This document shows, piece by piece, positions 1-7,002 of a stretch of DNA of 10,527 nt. Numbering within the stretch: position 1 is the stretch's first letter; the number at the start of each line of letters is the position of its first letter. The stretch lies in the NCBI GenBank assembly GCA_005878325.1, contig VBMR01000110.1, positions 1 to 10,527 of the forward strand. The letters run 5' to 3'. The translations under genes and the position numbers were made by a program. The notes beneath the pieces were generated by a model. The model worked only from the letters and a program-made list of their open reading frames with translations, had not been told where the DNA came from and made no database searches. Source of the stretch: Methanobacteriota archaeon. Lineage in GTDB: Archaea > Thermoplasmatota > Thermoplasmata > RBG-16-68-12.

Positions 1-204
1 GACGAAGAAGATGTAATGCCCCACGAAGGCGAAGACGAGGAGGGTGATCGTCGCGGCGAGGACCGCCTTTTCAATCACCCGCGTCTTCACTTCCTTCGGA
101 TAGGCCCGGGTGAGCACGACGAAGAAGGTCATCGCCCCGATCGGGTTGACGATGGCGAAGATCGCGACGAAGGTCGTGACCGAGAAGCTCACGAGGTCGG
201 CCAT
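1..204 (-). CDS. MarC-family integral membrane protein, N-terminal part (cut by window edge)
   Basis: Reading leftwards from an ATG at 204, 68 codons stay open to the edge of the window, so only the N-terminus is present. Residues 8-32 form a hydrophobic segment containing FAIVNPIGAMTFFVVLT, which is the recognisable N-terminal signature of the MarC/UPF0056 family (normally about 200 residues with six membrane helices). A charged loop (residues 34-46) and the start of a second hydrophobic helix (about 47-68) follow. MarC was named for a link with multiple antibiotic resistance that was later withdrawn, so the transport function of the family is unsettled. The gene starts 28 nt after the trmI stop on the same strand and is probably co-transcribed with it. 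A GTG slightly upstream of the ATG is an alternative start. The family call is firm; no function is claimed. Confidence 0.8.
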   Translation of the reverse strand, partial: MADLVSFSVTTFVAIFAIVNPIGAMTFFVVLTRAYPKEVKTRVIEKAVLAATITLLVFAFVGHYIFFV

Positions 205-232
205 CGCGGCGCGGCCCACTGGGTGGCCCGTA

Positions 233-991
233 TTAGAACGTGTCGAGCACTTTCCGCGCGAACGTCAGATATCCCGTGTGGCCCAAGGGCGCGAACGAAG
301 GATGGGTCCCGGCATCATGGGCCACAATCTCTCGTTCGATGATCTCCACGGTCCGGATCTCAACGAACCCGCTCGCTCGCAGGGCCTTGACGGTCCGGTT
401 GACCTGCTCGGCGTTCGGCGAATAGGACCCGACGTGGCCGCAGGGCTTCACGGCTTCGGCCGCGGGGGACACCGCCTCCCAAGGATCGGGGATGTCGAGA
501 ATCACGGCATCCGCGTCCCGCTCCGGAATCCCACTTCGCGCATCCCCGATCTTGAACTCCACGACGGCCCCAAGTCCTGCTTCCGTGACATTGCGCTGGG
601 CCATCTCGAGGAACTCCCGACGGATGTCGTAGGTCACGACCCGGCCCGTCCGGCCAACGGTGTGCGCCAGAGCGAGGGTCAAGCCACCGGATCCTGCGCC
701 GATTTCCACGACGAAGTCGCCGGCCTTCAGGTCGCAGTTCCACACGAGGGTCGGCGCATCCTTGGGCCCGATAATCTGGGCGCCCCGCCGCAGCAGCTCG
801 ATCTCGTCTCGAATCGAGGGAGTCAGGACGAGAAACGCTCGGTCCCCGACGATCCACCGGCGGCCCACCCGTTCCCTCAAGGCATCAGCTCGCACGACGC
901 CAATGGACGGGACGGTCACCATCTCCCGGTCCAACGTCACGAGATGTTTCGTGCCCGAGGGTTCAAGCAACACAAAGCGGTCGGATTGCAA
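233..991 (-). CDS. trmI: tRNA (adenine-N1)-methyltransferase TrmI
   Basis: This 252-aa protein is a class I SAM-dependent methyltransferase that makes m1A at position 58 of tRNA in the T-loop; some archaeal homologues also modify A57. An N-terminal beta domain (about 1-60) comes first, with the family pattern RFVLLEPSGTKHLV. RRGAQIIGPKDA (68-79) is the conserved lead-in. The SAM site is VVEIGAGSGGL (94-104), an acidic residue after beta-2 (D122 in YDIR) and IGDAR (148-152). LDIPDPW (165-171) is the TrmI catalytic motif IV, and GSYSPNAEQV (188-197) is also family-typical. The length is normal. The start is a TTG at 991. It sits just before the conserved N-terminus, with GCAGGGT about 7 nt upstream, and no ATG lies in a better place; the first in-frame ATG (residue 24) would remove conserved strands. 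It is divergent from livH and likely heads an operon with the MarC-family gene. Confidence 0.9.
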   Translation of the reverse strand: MQSDRFVLLEPSGTKHLVTLDREMVTVPSIGVVRADALRERVGRRWIVGDRAFLVLTPSIRDEIELLRRGAQIIGPKDAPTLVWNCDLKAGDFVVEIGAGSGGLTLALAHTVGRTGRVVTYDIRREFLEMAQRNVTEAGLGAVVEFKIGDARSGIPERDADAVILDIPDPWEAVSPAAEAVKPCGHVGSYSPNAEQVNRTVKALRASGFVEIRTVEIIEREIVAHDAGTHPSFAPLGHTGYLTFARKVLDTF

Positions 992-1033
992 TGTTGTACC
1001 CTGCCTGCCTCGGACCAGCTAGGCTCGAAACCG

Positions 1034-1047
1034 GAGAAAGGTTAAAT
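1034..1047 (+). promoter_or_regulatory. Possible archaeal BRE/TATA element for the liv operon
   Basis: GGAGAAAGGTTAAATG combines a purine-rich BRE-like stretch (GAGAAAG) with a TTAAAT box at 1042-1047. Transcription about 25 nt further on, near 1070, would give a short leader before the livH ATG at 1083. The 91-bp gap between the divergent trmI and livH genes holds no other AT-rich element on the plus strand. The assignment is by pattern and spacing only. Confidence 0.35.
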
Positions 1048-1082
1048 GGATTCCCTACTTTCCGCGACGGTCAGCCTGGACC

Positions 1083-2246
1083 ATGTCACCCCTTTCTCAA
1101 GAAAACCTGTCGTCCGAGGCTGCGTTGGGAAGTCGGTGGCGGGAGGCATTCAGGCCGACGCCCCGGGTCCGCCGACTTTTCTTCCGCGGTCTGTTGACAG
1201 TCGCGATCTTCGTCGGTTTCTTCGCGAGTCTCGCGACCCTGTTCGGGATTGCGATCTTGCAGTATGCAATCGCTGGACTCCGAGTAAGCAGCATCGTGAT
1301 CGTCGCCGCGATCGGATTGACCCTCATCTACGGGATCCGGGGCTTCGCGAACTTCGCCTACGGAGACTTGATGACGCTTGGCGCGTACATCGCCCTGCTC
1401 GTCAACCTCAACGCCGCCCTCTCGATTTTCTGGGGCGCCCTCGTCTCATTTCTCGTGCTCGCCGTCGTGGGGATCCTCCTGGAGCTCCTCATCTTCGCCC
1501 GGCTCGAGGGCCGCGGTCCCGTCGCTCCGATTGTCGCATCCGTTGGCGTGGGCCTCATCATCCAGAATGGCATCCGCGCGATCGGGACGACGCAGCAGTG
1601 GCTCTTCCAAGTTCCCGCGATCCAGGAGATCCCGATCGTTCCGGGCCTCGGGTTCCATTGGATCCGGGATGCGACCACGCTCGTCGTGGGCTTCGCCTTC
1701 ATGATTTCGGTGCACGTCCTGCTGACGTACACCAATCTCGGGAAGGCGATGCGGGCGACGGCCGACAATCTGGAACTCGCAAAGGCGACGGGGATCGATA
1801 CGAAGCGAGTCACCTACGCGGCCTGGGCCGTGAGCTGCTCGTTTGCGTCGACCGCGGGAATCCTCCTTGGCCTTATTGGGGTCATACGGCCGACCATGGG
1901 TTTCGAGGTCCTCTTGCTCGTGTTTGCCGCAGTCATTGTCGGGGGCATCGGCTCCCCCTACGGGGCCGTCCTGGGTGGGCTGGTCATCGGGTTCTCCCAG
2001 GAAATGTCGGTACCGGTCCTCGTCTGGCTTGGGCGGCCCGACGTGATTGGCCTCGAGCACTCGACGGCTTACAAGGTCGCGATCCCTTTCATCGTCATGA
2101 TTGCCGTCCTGATTTTCCGGCCGTGGGGGATTGCCGGGCGCCCTCCCGCGTTCGCCAGGCGGGTTTTCTTGGTGGAGAAACTTTCGGAAGCCATCGGCCG
2201 ACGGATTCGGTTCGCCCCGCGGACAGAAGGAGAAGAGGGAGGCTAA
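1083..2246 (+). CDS. livH: Branched-chain amino acid ABC transporter permease, LivH type
   Basis: This is one of the two membrane-spanning subunits of a LIV-I/HAAT-type importer for leucine, isoleucine, valine or related amino acids. The 387-aa protein has a charged N-terminal tail (1-33) and then a series of hydrophobic helices. Family marks are LIYGIRGFANFAYGDLMTLGAYIA (within 81-104), the cytoplasmic coupling loop around LGKAMRATADNLELAKATG (219-237) that contacts the ATPase, and VGGIGSPYGAVLGG (286-299). It is about 90 residues longer than typical LivH (around 290-300). The surplus is the N-terminal tail with an extra hydrophobic helix (about 34-58) and a basic C-terminal tail (about 352-387). 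It is the first gene of a tight operon: livM starts 6 nt after its stop. The substrate is inferred from the family and could be another amino acid or a small amide. Confidence 0.9.
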   Translation: MSPLSQENLSSEAALGSRWREAFRPTPRVRRLFFRGLLTVAIFVGFFASLATLFGIAILQYAIAGLRVSSIVIVAAIGLTLIYGIRGFANFAYGDLMTLGAYIALLVNLNAALSIFWGALVSFLVLAVVGILLELLIFARLEGRGPVAPIVASVGVGLIIQNGIRAIGTTQQWLFQVPAIQEIPIVPGLGFHWIRDATTLVVGFAFMISVHVLLTYTNLGKAMRATADNLELAKATGIDTKRVTYAAWAVSCSFASTAGILLGLIGVIRPTMGFEVLLLVFAAVIVGGIGSPYGAVLGGLVIGFSQEMSVPVLVWLGRPDVIGLEHSTAYKVAIPFIVMIAVLIFRPWGIAGRPPAFARRVFLVEKLSEAIGRRIRFAPRTEGEEGG

Positions 2247-2252
2247 CCTCGG

Positions 2253-3215
2253 ATGGCGATCGACACTGGCATCCTGATAAACGTCGGATTTTTTGTCTAC
2301 GTGTCGATCGTGTTCGCGATCCTGGCCCTCGGTTTCAACCTACAGTGGGGGTACAGCGGACTCTTCAACGCCGGGATCGCCGGGTTCTTCCTGATCGGCG
2401 CCTACACGGCGGCCTTCGCGATTACGCCTCGAACGCCCCCCTCCGTTGGATATCCGGGACACCTGGGCGGATTTGACCTGCCTCTACCGGTCGGTGCCGT
2501 GCTCGCGATGGTGGCATCGGGCGCCGTCGCGGCGCTCGTCGCATTGCCAACCGTGCGACTCCGTGCGGACTATCTAGCCATAGCGACCCTCGCATTCGCA
2601 GAGGTCCTCCGGATTGTCGCTATCAACCTCGAGTCGATCACAGCCGGAACCATCGGCATTCCCGGACTGTCCCCGCCGATCGTCTTCAATCCGCCCAATG
2701 GTTTCCTCAACGCAATGGTCAAGCTCGGCGTGAGTGCCGCGATTCTCCTCGGCCTGTTTATGACTCTCCATTTCATCGCCGAGTCGCCGTGGGGCCGAGT
2801 CCTGCGCGCGATCCGAGATGACGAGGAGGCGACCATGGCGCTGGGCAAGAATACGTTCCAGTACAAACTGCAGGTCTTCGCCATCGGAGGTGCATTGATG
2901 GGGCTCGCGGGCTGGCTGTTCGCGGTCACGATCAACTACGTCGAGCCGTCCGGTAGTTTCGCCCCCACCGTGACCTTCTCCGTGTGGGTGATGGTCATTG
3001 TTGGAGGGGCGGGAAATCTTCGCGGTTCCATCGTGGGCGCGTTCGTCATCTATGGACTCGAGTGGCTGTCTGTGCAACTGAAGGATTTCGTTCCGAACCA
3101 GTTCAAGGACACCGTCTTCTATACTCGGTTGATGATTGTTGGCATTCTGCTCATCGTCCTCATCATCTACCGCCCGGAAGGGATCCTCCGGGAGAAGAAG
3201 CGCATCCTACGATGA
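2253..3215 (+). CDS. livM: Branched-chain amino acid ABC transporter permease, LivM type
   Basis: This is the second permease of the importer. The 320-aa protein has about eight to ten hydrophobic helices. Family-specific stretches are ALGFNLQWGYSGLFNAGIAG (25-44), RLRADYLAIATLAFAEVLRI (102-121), the ATPase-coupling loop WGRVLRAIRDDEEATMALGK (around 180-199) and VGGAGNLRGSIVGA (around 251-264). It ends in the usual basic tail after YRPEGI. The length is normal for LivM, unlike the longer livH. GGGAGG at 2237-2242 gives a Shine-Dalgarno site 10 nt before the ATG, and GAGG-ctaa-CCTC at 2239-2250 could partly hide it, which would suit translational coupling to livH. Its TGA overlaps the ATG of the next gene (ATGA), so LivH, LivM and the ATPase should be made in step. 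Confidence 0.92.
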   Translation: MAIDTGILINVGFFVYVSIVFAILALGFNLQWGYSGLFNAGIAGFFLIGAYTAAFAITPRTPPSVGYPGHLGGFDLPLPVGAVLAMVASGAVAALVALPTVRLRADYLAIATLAFAEVLRIVAINLESITAGTIGIPGLSPPIVFNPPNGFLNAMVKLGVSAAILLGLFMTLHFIAESPWGRVLRAIRDDEEATMALGKNTFQYKLQVFAIGGALMGLAGWLFAVTINYVEPSGSFAPTVTFSVWVMVIVGGAGNLRGSIVGAFVIYGLEWLSVQLKDFVPNQFKDTVFYTRLMIVGILLIVLIIYRPEGILREKKRILR

Positions 3216-4603
3216 CAGAGATGGGGAACGGCCAGGCAATCTTGCGAGTCGAGAGCGTCAGAAAGTCGTTCGGCGGGATCAACGCCGTCGATGGCTGCAC
3301 GCTCTCCGTGAACCCGCAGTCGGTCACCGGACTCATCGGTCCGAACGGGGCAGGGAAATCGACCCTGTTCAACCTGATCGCGGGGCTCTACCGCCCCGAT
3401 GGCGGAGAGATCTGGTTCAACAACACGCGGATTGACGGCCTGCCTCCCTACGAAATCGTGCACCTCGGCCTCACGAAGACCTGGCAAATCCCCCATGAGC
3501 TGAGGAACATGACCGTGCTTGAAAACCTGGTCTTGGGGGCCAAACACAACGCGGGCGAGCACCTTCTCAACCTGTTCATCCAACCGGGCAAAGTCCGACA
3601 GGATGAGAAATCTTTGAGGGTGCGCGCTCGAGAAGTCCTCCGTGCCACGCAGCTTGAATCGCTCGCAAACGAGCACGCAAAGGCGCTCTCGGGCGGCCAA
3701 AAGAAGCTCCTTGAACTCGCCCGAGCCATGATGACGGAACCGGCGCTGATCCTCCTAGACGAACCAGTCGCCGGGGTGAATCCGACCTTGGCCGGCAGTT
3801 TGATGGACCTAATCGACCGCCTTCGGCGCGACGGCCGTACCTTCTTCCTGATCGAGCACGACATGAACGTCGTCATGAACCGGTGTGATCGTGTCATCGT
3901 GATGCACCAGGGGCGCACGATCGCTGAAGGCACTCCGGCCAGCGTGAAGGCGAACCCGACCCTGATTAAGACCATCTTCGGGCTCCTTCGGCCGACGGCC
4001 GGTCGGGTCGCCTTCCAAGGAGAAGACATTACCGGAATGCATCCTCGCGATCTCGTCCTGAAGGGCCTCGCTTACGTGCCGCAATCGAACAATACCTTCC
4101 CCTCCCTCACCGTCCTGGAGAACCTCGAGATGGGCGCGATCACTCGACGTACGTCACCGATTCCCATGCCTTGGAATCGAAGGGGGACTTTACCCGATCG
4201 TTCGCGCCAGATGACGGACGCCCAGATCCGGAGACGCGCCATCGGAACGCTCAATCTGTTTCCAAACCTGCGTCCCAAGGTCCGGGAACGCGCGGGAGCG
4301 TTGAGTGGCGGTGAGCAGCAGATGGTCGCCTTGGCCAAGTCGATGATGCTCGACCCCGACGTCCTCTTGATCGACGAACCGTCGGCGGGGCTGGCGCCGA
4401 AGCTCGTCGACATGGTGTTCTCGAAAATCGTTGAAATCAACGGGAAGGGGACTGCGGTGGTGATGGTCGAACAGAACGCCAAGAAGGCGCTGGCGATTGC
4501 GAACCGCGGCTACATCCTCGAGACAGGTCGCAACCGCTTCGAAGGAACGGGGCCACAGCTACTTCAAGATCCGAATGTGGCCAAGCTGTACCTCGGTGGC
4601 TAG
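3212..4603 (+). CDS. LivG-LivF fused ABC ATPase with a truncated second nucleotide-binding domain
   Basis: This 463-aa protein should energise the LivHM importer. The frame is open from about 2984, but the start at 3212 is chosen because its ATG overlaps the livM stop and the LivG fold begins there. Residues 1-248 are a complete LivG-type domain: Walker A GPNGAGKST (43-51), Q-loop Q92, signature LSGGQ (159-163), Walker B ILLDEP (180-185) and switch His215. At about 249 the text passes from a LivG C-terminus (EGTPASVKANP) straight into TLIKTIFGLLRPTAG, which in LivF follows the Walker A lysine. The second half then has Q291, LSGGE (364-368), LLIDEP (385-390) and the LivF-typical VEQNA (419-423). 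About 45 residues of LivF, including strands 1-3 and the whole P-loop, are missing, and no separate livF is present. About 18 extra residues lie near 314-332. It may be an in-frame deletion, a specialised asymmetric ATPase or an assembly error. Confidence 0.85.
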   Translation: MTEMGNGQAILRVESVRKSFGGINAVDGCTLSVNPQSVTGLIGPNGAGKSTLFNLIAGLYRPDGGEIWFNNTRIDGLPPYEIVHLGLTKTWQIPHELRNMTVLENLVLGAKHNAGEHLLNLFIQPGKVRQDEKSLRVRAREVLRATQLESLANEHAKALSGGQKKLLELARAMMTEPALILLDEPVAGVNPTLAGSLMDLIDRLRRDGRTFFLIEHDMNVVMNRCDRVIVMHQGRTIAEGTPASVKANPTLIKTIFGLLRPTAGRVAFQGEDITGMHPRDLVLKGLAYVPQSNNTFPSLTVLENLEMGAITRRTSPIPMPWNRRGTLPDRSRQMTDAQIRRRAIGTLNLFPNLRPKVRERAGALSGGEQQMVALAKSMMLDPDVLLIDEPSAGLAPKLVDMVFSKIVEINGKGTAVVMVEQNAKKALAIANRGYILETGRNRFEGTGPQLLQDPNVAKLYLGG

Positions 4604-4616
4604 CGCTCGCCTCCTC

Positions 4617-4638
4617 AAAAGAAGGAAAGCGAAAGGGG
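4617..4638 (-). terminator. T-rich stretch after livJ/livK-type gene, probable archaeal terminator
   Basis: Read on the minus strand, the 22 nt just past the binding-protein stop are pyrimidine-rich with three T-runs (CTTTCGCTTTCCTTCTTTTG). Archaeal RNA polymerase stops at such T-rich tracts without needing a hairpin. The site lies in the 36-bp gap between two convergent genes. I see no matching T-run for the plus-strand operon. Confidence 0.4.
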
Positions 4639-4639
4639 T

Positions 4640-6094
4640 TCAGGCCCGCCGGGTAGCGGTCGGGGCCCGAACTTGAACCAGGAACGCGCCGGGAATGCCA
4701 GAGCCAGGGACACTCGCCGCGGAAGCGGTCATGGGTGAGACGGGCTGCACGAGGTCCTCGCCGAAGAACGCGACCCGACTAATCTTGAAGGTGCTGTTGA
4801 CACCCCAGACTTCGTAGCTCCCCTTCGCGGGGTCGTTCGTGGCGTTCAGGTTCTCGGTTCCGCTCGCACCCTCCCAGTTGACCGTCCCGCCGCCTGCGAT
4901 CGTGCTGAGGGCCTTCGACCACTGCCCTCCATTGATGACCGTCCCGGTAGAGGACGTCCCTCCAGAGATCGCGCGGAGTTGCGCCTTGATCGACGCACCA
5001 TCGACCGCTCCCGCCTTCTGGGCGGCCAGACAGATCATGTAGACCGCGTCATAGGTGTGGGAGGCGTAGAGCTGAGGGGCTTGGTCGAAATAGGCCGCTT
5101 TGTATCGAGTCACGAAGTCGTTGTAGAGCGACGACACCGGAGCGGCCGGTGCGGTGCCCCAAATCTTCGTGACGTCGACGTTCACGCCCCTAAGCTGGTC
5201 CACGAAGACCTGGTCCTGCAGGCCTTCTGAGAAGACCCACTGCTTGTCCCAGGCTCCCCCGTGAGACGCGCGCTGCTCCTGCCACTGCTTCATCACCGTC
5301 AACCCAGTGTCCGGATACCCGACGAAGTAGACGACCTGAGGGTTCGTGTTGAAGAGCTGGGCCAGGTAGCTCGTGTAGTCCTGCTGCGCCTCGGGGATCG
5401 CAATCGTATCGTTCACGGTGCCGCCGAGGGCGGTAAACTTCGACTTGAAGGTCGCACCGAGTCCGACGCCGTACGGGTTATTGATGACGAACGCCGTGGC
5501 GTATCGGAACGACGCGTTCGTGTACAGATAGCTGCCGGCCACCGCGCCCTGAAGCGCATCCGAGGAAATCGTTCGGAAGAACCAACCGCCGGTCGTTGCC
5601 AAGTCCGAGAGCTTGACCGACGTCGCTGAGGGGGATACCATTACGACCCCGTTGTCTCCCGCGGTCTTGATCGCCGCCAGCGAGCCGCCGGAGAACTGGG
5701 CCCCCACGATGGCATTCACATGATTCTGCGTGATTAGCTTCGTCGCCGCCGCCTGCGCCGCCGTTGGATTTGTCTGGTCGTCCTCGTTGTAAATCAGCAC
5801 TGGCTGACCCAGGACTCCGCCGGCCTTGTTGATCTCATCGACGGCGAGGTTCCCCGCTTTCGTATCGCCCGGGCCGAACAGGGACAGGCCGCCGGTCAGA
5901 GACAGCAGCGTCCCAATCCGGAGTTGTGACTTGCCGGGTGCGAAGAGTCCGCCGAAGACCGCCGCCGCAAGCACGACGACCGCGACGACGATGACCGCGA
6001 CCGCAACCCACAACGCCTTACTCTTCGGAGCGGCCGCCGGGGCGGGTTCCGAAGACGCCTGCTGCTCCTCCATTTGTTGACCCCGCTGGGCCAT
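4640..6094 (-). CDS. Branched-chain amino acid ABC transporter substrate-binding protein, LivJ/LivK type (membrane-anchored)
   Basis: This is a Peripla_BP_6-type receptor that captures the amino acid outside the cell and hands it to LivHM. Residues 1-26 are a polar tail, 27-51 one strongly hydrophobic helix, and 56-484 the extracellular two-lobed domain. That domain has family stretches RIGTLLSLTGGLSLFGPGD (59-77), AVDEINKAGGVLGQPV (84-99), a VGAQFSGGSLA segment near 130-140 and VVMVSPSATS. There is no lipobox cysteine, so it is held by the uncleaved N-terminal helix, a common archaeal arrangement. It is on the opposite strand from, and convergent with, the liv operon, so it has its own promoter. 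A TTTAAAA box at 6107-6113 is only about 16 nt before the ATG at 6094, which would place transcription start inside the first codons. The next in-frame ATG at 6073 (residue 8) may therefore be the real start; the domain call is unaffected. Confidence 0.88.
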   Translation of the reverse strand: MAQRGQQMEEQQASSEPAPAAAPKSKALWVAVAVIVVAVVVLAAAVFGGLFAPGKSQLRIGTLLSLTGGLSLFGPGDTKAGNLAVDEINKAGGVLGQPVLIYNEDDQTNPTAAQAAATKLITQNHVNAIVGAQFSGGSLAAIKTAGDNGVVMVSPSATSVKLSDLATTGGWFFRTISSDALQGAVAGSYLYTNASFRYATAFVINNPYGVGLGATFKSKFTALGGTVNDTIAIPEAQQDYTSYLAQLFNTNPQVVYFVGYPDTGLTVMKQWQEQRASHGGAWDKQWVFSEGLQDQVFVDQLRGVNVDVTKIWGTAPAAPVSSLYNDFVTRYKAAYFDQAPQLYASHTYDAVYMICLAAQKAGAVDGASIKAQLRAISGGTSSTGTVINGGQWSKALSTIAGGGTVNWEGASGTENLNATNDPAKGSYEVWGVNSTFKISRVAFFGEDLVQPVSPMTASAASVPGSGIPGAFLVQVRAPTATRRA

Positions 6095-6106
6095 ATTTTG
6101 TCATGG

Positions 6107-6113
6107 TTTTAAA
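6107..6113 (-). promoter_or_regulatory. TATA box for the substrate-binding protein gene
   Basis: On the minus strand AACGTTTAAAACC contains TTTAAAA, close to the archaeal TATA consensus and prominent in GC-rich surroundings. A start site about 25 nt downstream would be near 6084. That fits a short-leader transcript for the ATG at 6073 better than the ATG at 6094. Confidence 0.45.
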
Positions 6114-6192
6114 CGTTCCTGCCCTCGTTATCAGACGTTTTTTTGGTGCACCGTTCGAATCATAGCGGTCGGAGACCACTAAGCGTCGCCAT

Positions 6193-6455
6193 TCAGTTCC
6201 CTCGCTCACGCCGGAGGATTAGGTAGGCTACCAAGCCTCCAATCGGGATTCCGAAGACGACCGCGAGCCACAGCAATCCGTTCATTCGGCGCATCCGCGC
6301 GTCCTGATGGACCCACAAGGAAATCAGCAGAAATGCGAGGTAGAGACCAAAGAGGAGCAGCCAAAGACCGATCGATGTCCCGGGCGAGACGGCCTGAAAC
6401 GGGATTCCTGAATTCCTCGTCGGGCTGGCCGCAGGGCTCCCCCCTTCGCGTCCAT
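6193..6455 (-). pseudogene. Small two-helix membrane protein, frame apparently broken at a G6 run
   Basis: On the minus strand a frame ending with TGA at 6193-6195 encodes two convincing membrane helices separated by a charged loop: IGLWLLLFGLYLAFLLISLW, then VHQDARMRRMNG, then LLWLAVVFGIPIGGLVAYLI, ending RRERGN. This frame has no ATG, GTG or TTG before the first helix. The only well-placed start is the ATG at 6455-6453, which lies about 25 nt after a strong TATA box, as in leaderless archaeal genes. That ATG is in a different frame and soon enters non-membrane sequence that stops at 6324. The two frames would join if the run of six G (6439-6444) had seven, giving an 87-aa protein. This is either a sequencing or assembly error, a real frameshift mutation, or slippage at the run. 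Similar short two-helix proteins are common in archaea; no function can be named. Confidence 0.5.
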
Positions 6456-6476
6456 CGAGCGGGATGCCTTGAACCG

Positions 6477-6485
6477 ATATTTATA
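6477..6485 (-). promoter_or_regulatory. Strong TATA box, minus strand
   Basis: CTATAAATATC on the minus strand is a near-perfect archaeal TATA box. Its centre is about 26-27 nt before the ATG at 6455, so the transcript would begin at or next to that start codon. This supports a leaderless small gene whose reading frame now looks broken. TATTTATA on the other strand is also AT-rich and could in principle serve the divergent zinc-ribbon gene. Confidence 0.5.
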
Positions 6486-6582
6486 GGAGCGGGCCCGCCG
6501 TGCAAGATCGAAATCGGCATCGGAGACCGAGAGGACGCACGTTATTGTGACCTCTCTGCGTTCCCCGCCCGAGAGTCGCACG

Positions 6583-6945
6583 ATGGCCGAGCTCACGACG
6601 GGGGGCCTCCTTCTCGTCATTGGGATCGCCCTGACTGTCATCGGAATCATCTTCCTGCCGTTGTTGTGCGTCGGGATCCCGCTCGTCCTGATCGGGGTCA
6701 TCATGATCCTCGCGGAAGGCGGCGCGATTACGAAGCCAGAGGGCCCGCGGTACCCGGGGTACAGCCCGCCGTTCGCTTCAGGCCCGTATCCTCCGACCGC
6801 ACCTCCTTCGAGCGTGCCTCCCGCAGCCGCGGTTCCGAGTGCAAGTGACGCCGCGAAACCGCCGAAATTCTGCTCCCAGTGCGGCTCCGCCCTGATTCCG
6901 GGGGCGCCCTTCTGCGCGGGTTGTGGGGCCCGGGTCCAAGGTTGA
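6583..6945 (+). CDS. Small membrane protein with C-terminal zinc ribbon
   Basis: The 120-aa product has a tight hairpin of two membrane helices (about 7-26 and 29-45, LLLVIGIALTVIGIIFLPLL then GIPLVLIGVIMIL). A proline-rich flexible linker follows (52-95), and then a short zinc ribbon with four cysteines, CSQC (97-100) and CAGC (111-114), each followed by glycine. Such zinc-ribbon tails on small membrane proteins are frequent in archaea and are thought to bind zinc on the cytoplasmic side, but the role is unknown. The ATG at 6583 is chosen because the membrane hairpin starts immediately after it. A GTG at 6547 in the same frame would add 12 polar residues. It is divergent from the small membrane gene on its left, and its stop lies 58 nt before the chosen HMG-CoA reductase start. 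Confidence 0.75.
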   Translation: MAELTTGGLLLVIGIALTVIGIIFLPLLCVGIPLVLIGVIMILAEGGAITKPEGPRYPGYSPPFASGPYPPTAPPSSVPPAAAVPSASDAAKPPKFCSQCGSALIPGAPFCAGCGARVQG

Positions 6946-6961
6946 GCCGCCAGCCGCGATG

Positions 6962-6970
6962 GCTTTATGG
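6962..6970 (+). promoter_or_regulatory. TATA-like box for HMG-CoA reductase
   Basis: GCTTTATGG is the only AT-rich element in a GC-rich stretch between the zinc-ribbon gene and the reductase. Transcription about 25 nt downstream, near 6992, leaves a leader of about 10 nt to the ATG at 7003. It overlaps the upstream in-frame ATG at 6967, which argues against that codon as the start. Confidence 0.35.
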
Positions 6971-7002
6971 CGGGCAAGCCCCCTCCGGCGGAGCGTGGGC
7001 CG

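Noticed and set aside
110..1045. 311-codon plus-strand frame opposite trmI
   Set aside because: The minus strand encodes a complete TrmI with all SAM and catalytic motifs; this frame is its antisense shadow.
1046..2476. 476-codon plus-strand frame overlapping livH and livM
   Set aside because: Its product is rich in Arg, Pro and Gly with no motif, while livH and livM in the other frames have clear family sequences and a tight operon layout.
6018..6209. 63-codon minus-strand frame overlapping the start of the binding-protein gene
   Set aside because: It overlaps the binding-protein N-terminus in another frame, crosses its TATA box and shows no domain or membrane pattern.
6206..6520. 104-codon minus-strand frame over the small membrane gene
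   Set aside because: Its translation has no hydrophobic helices, whereas the neighbouring frame reads as two clean membrane helices. Its start also lies upstream of the strong TATA box.
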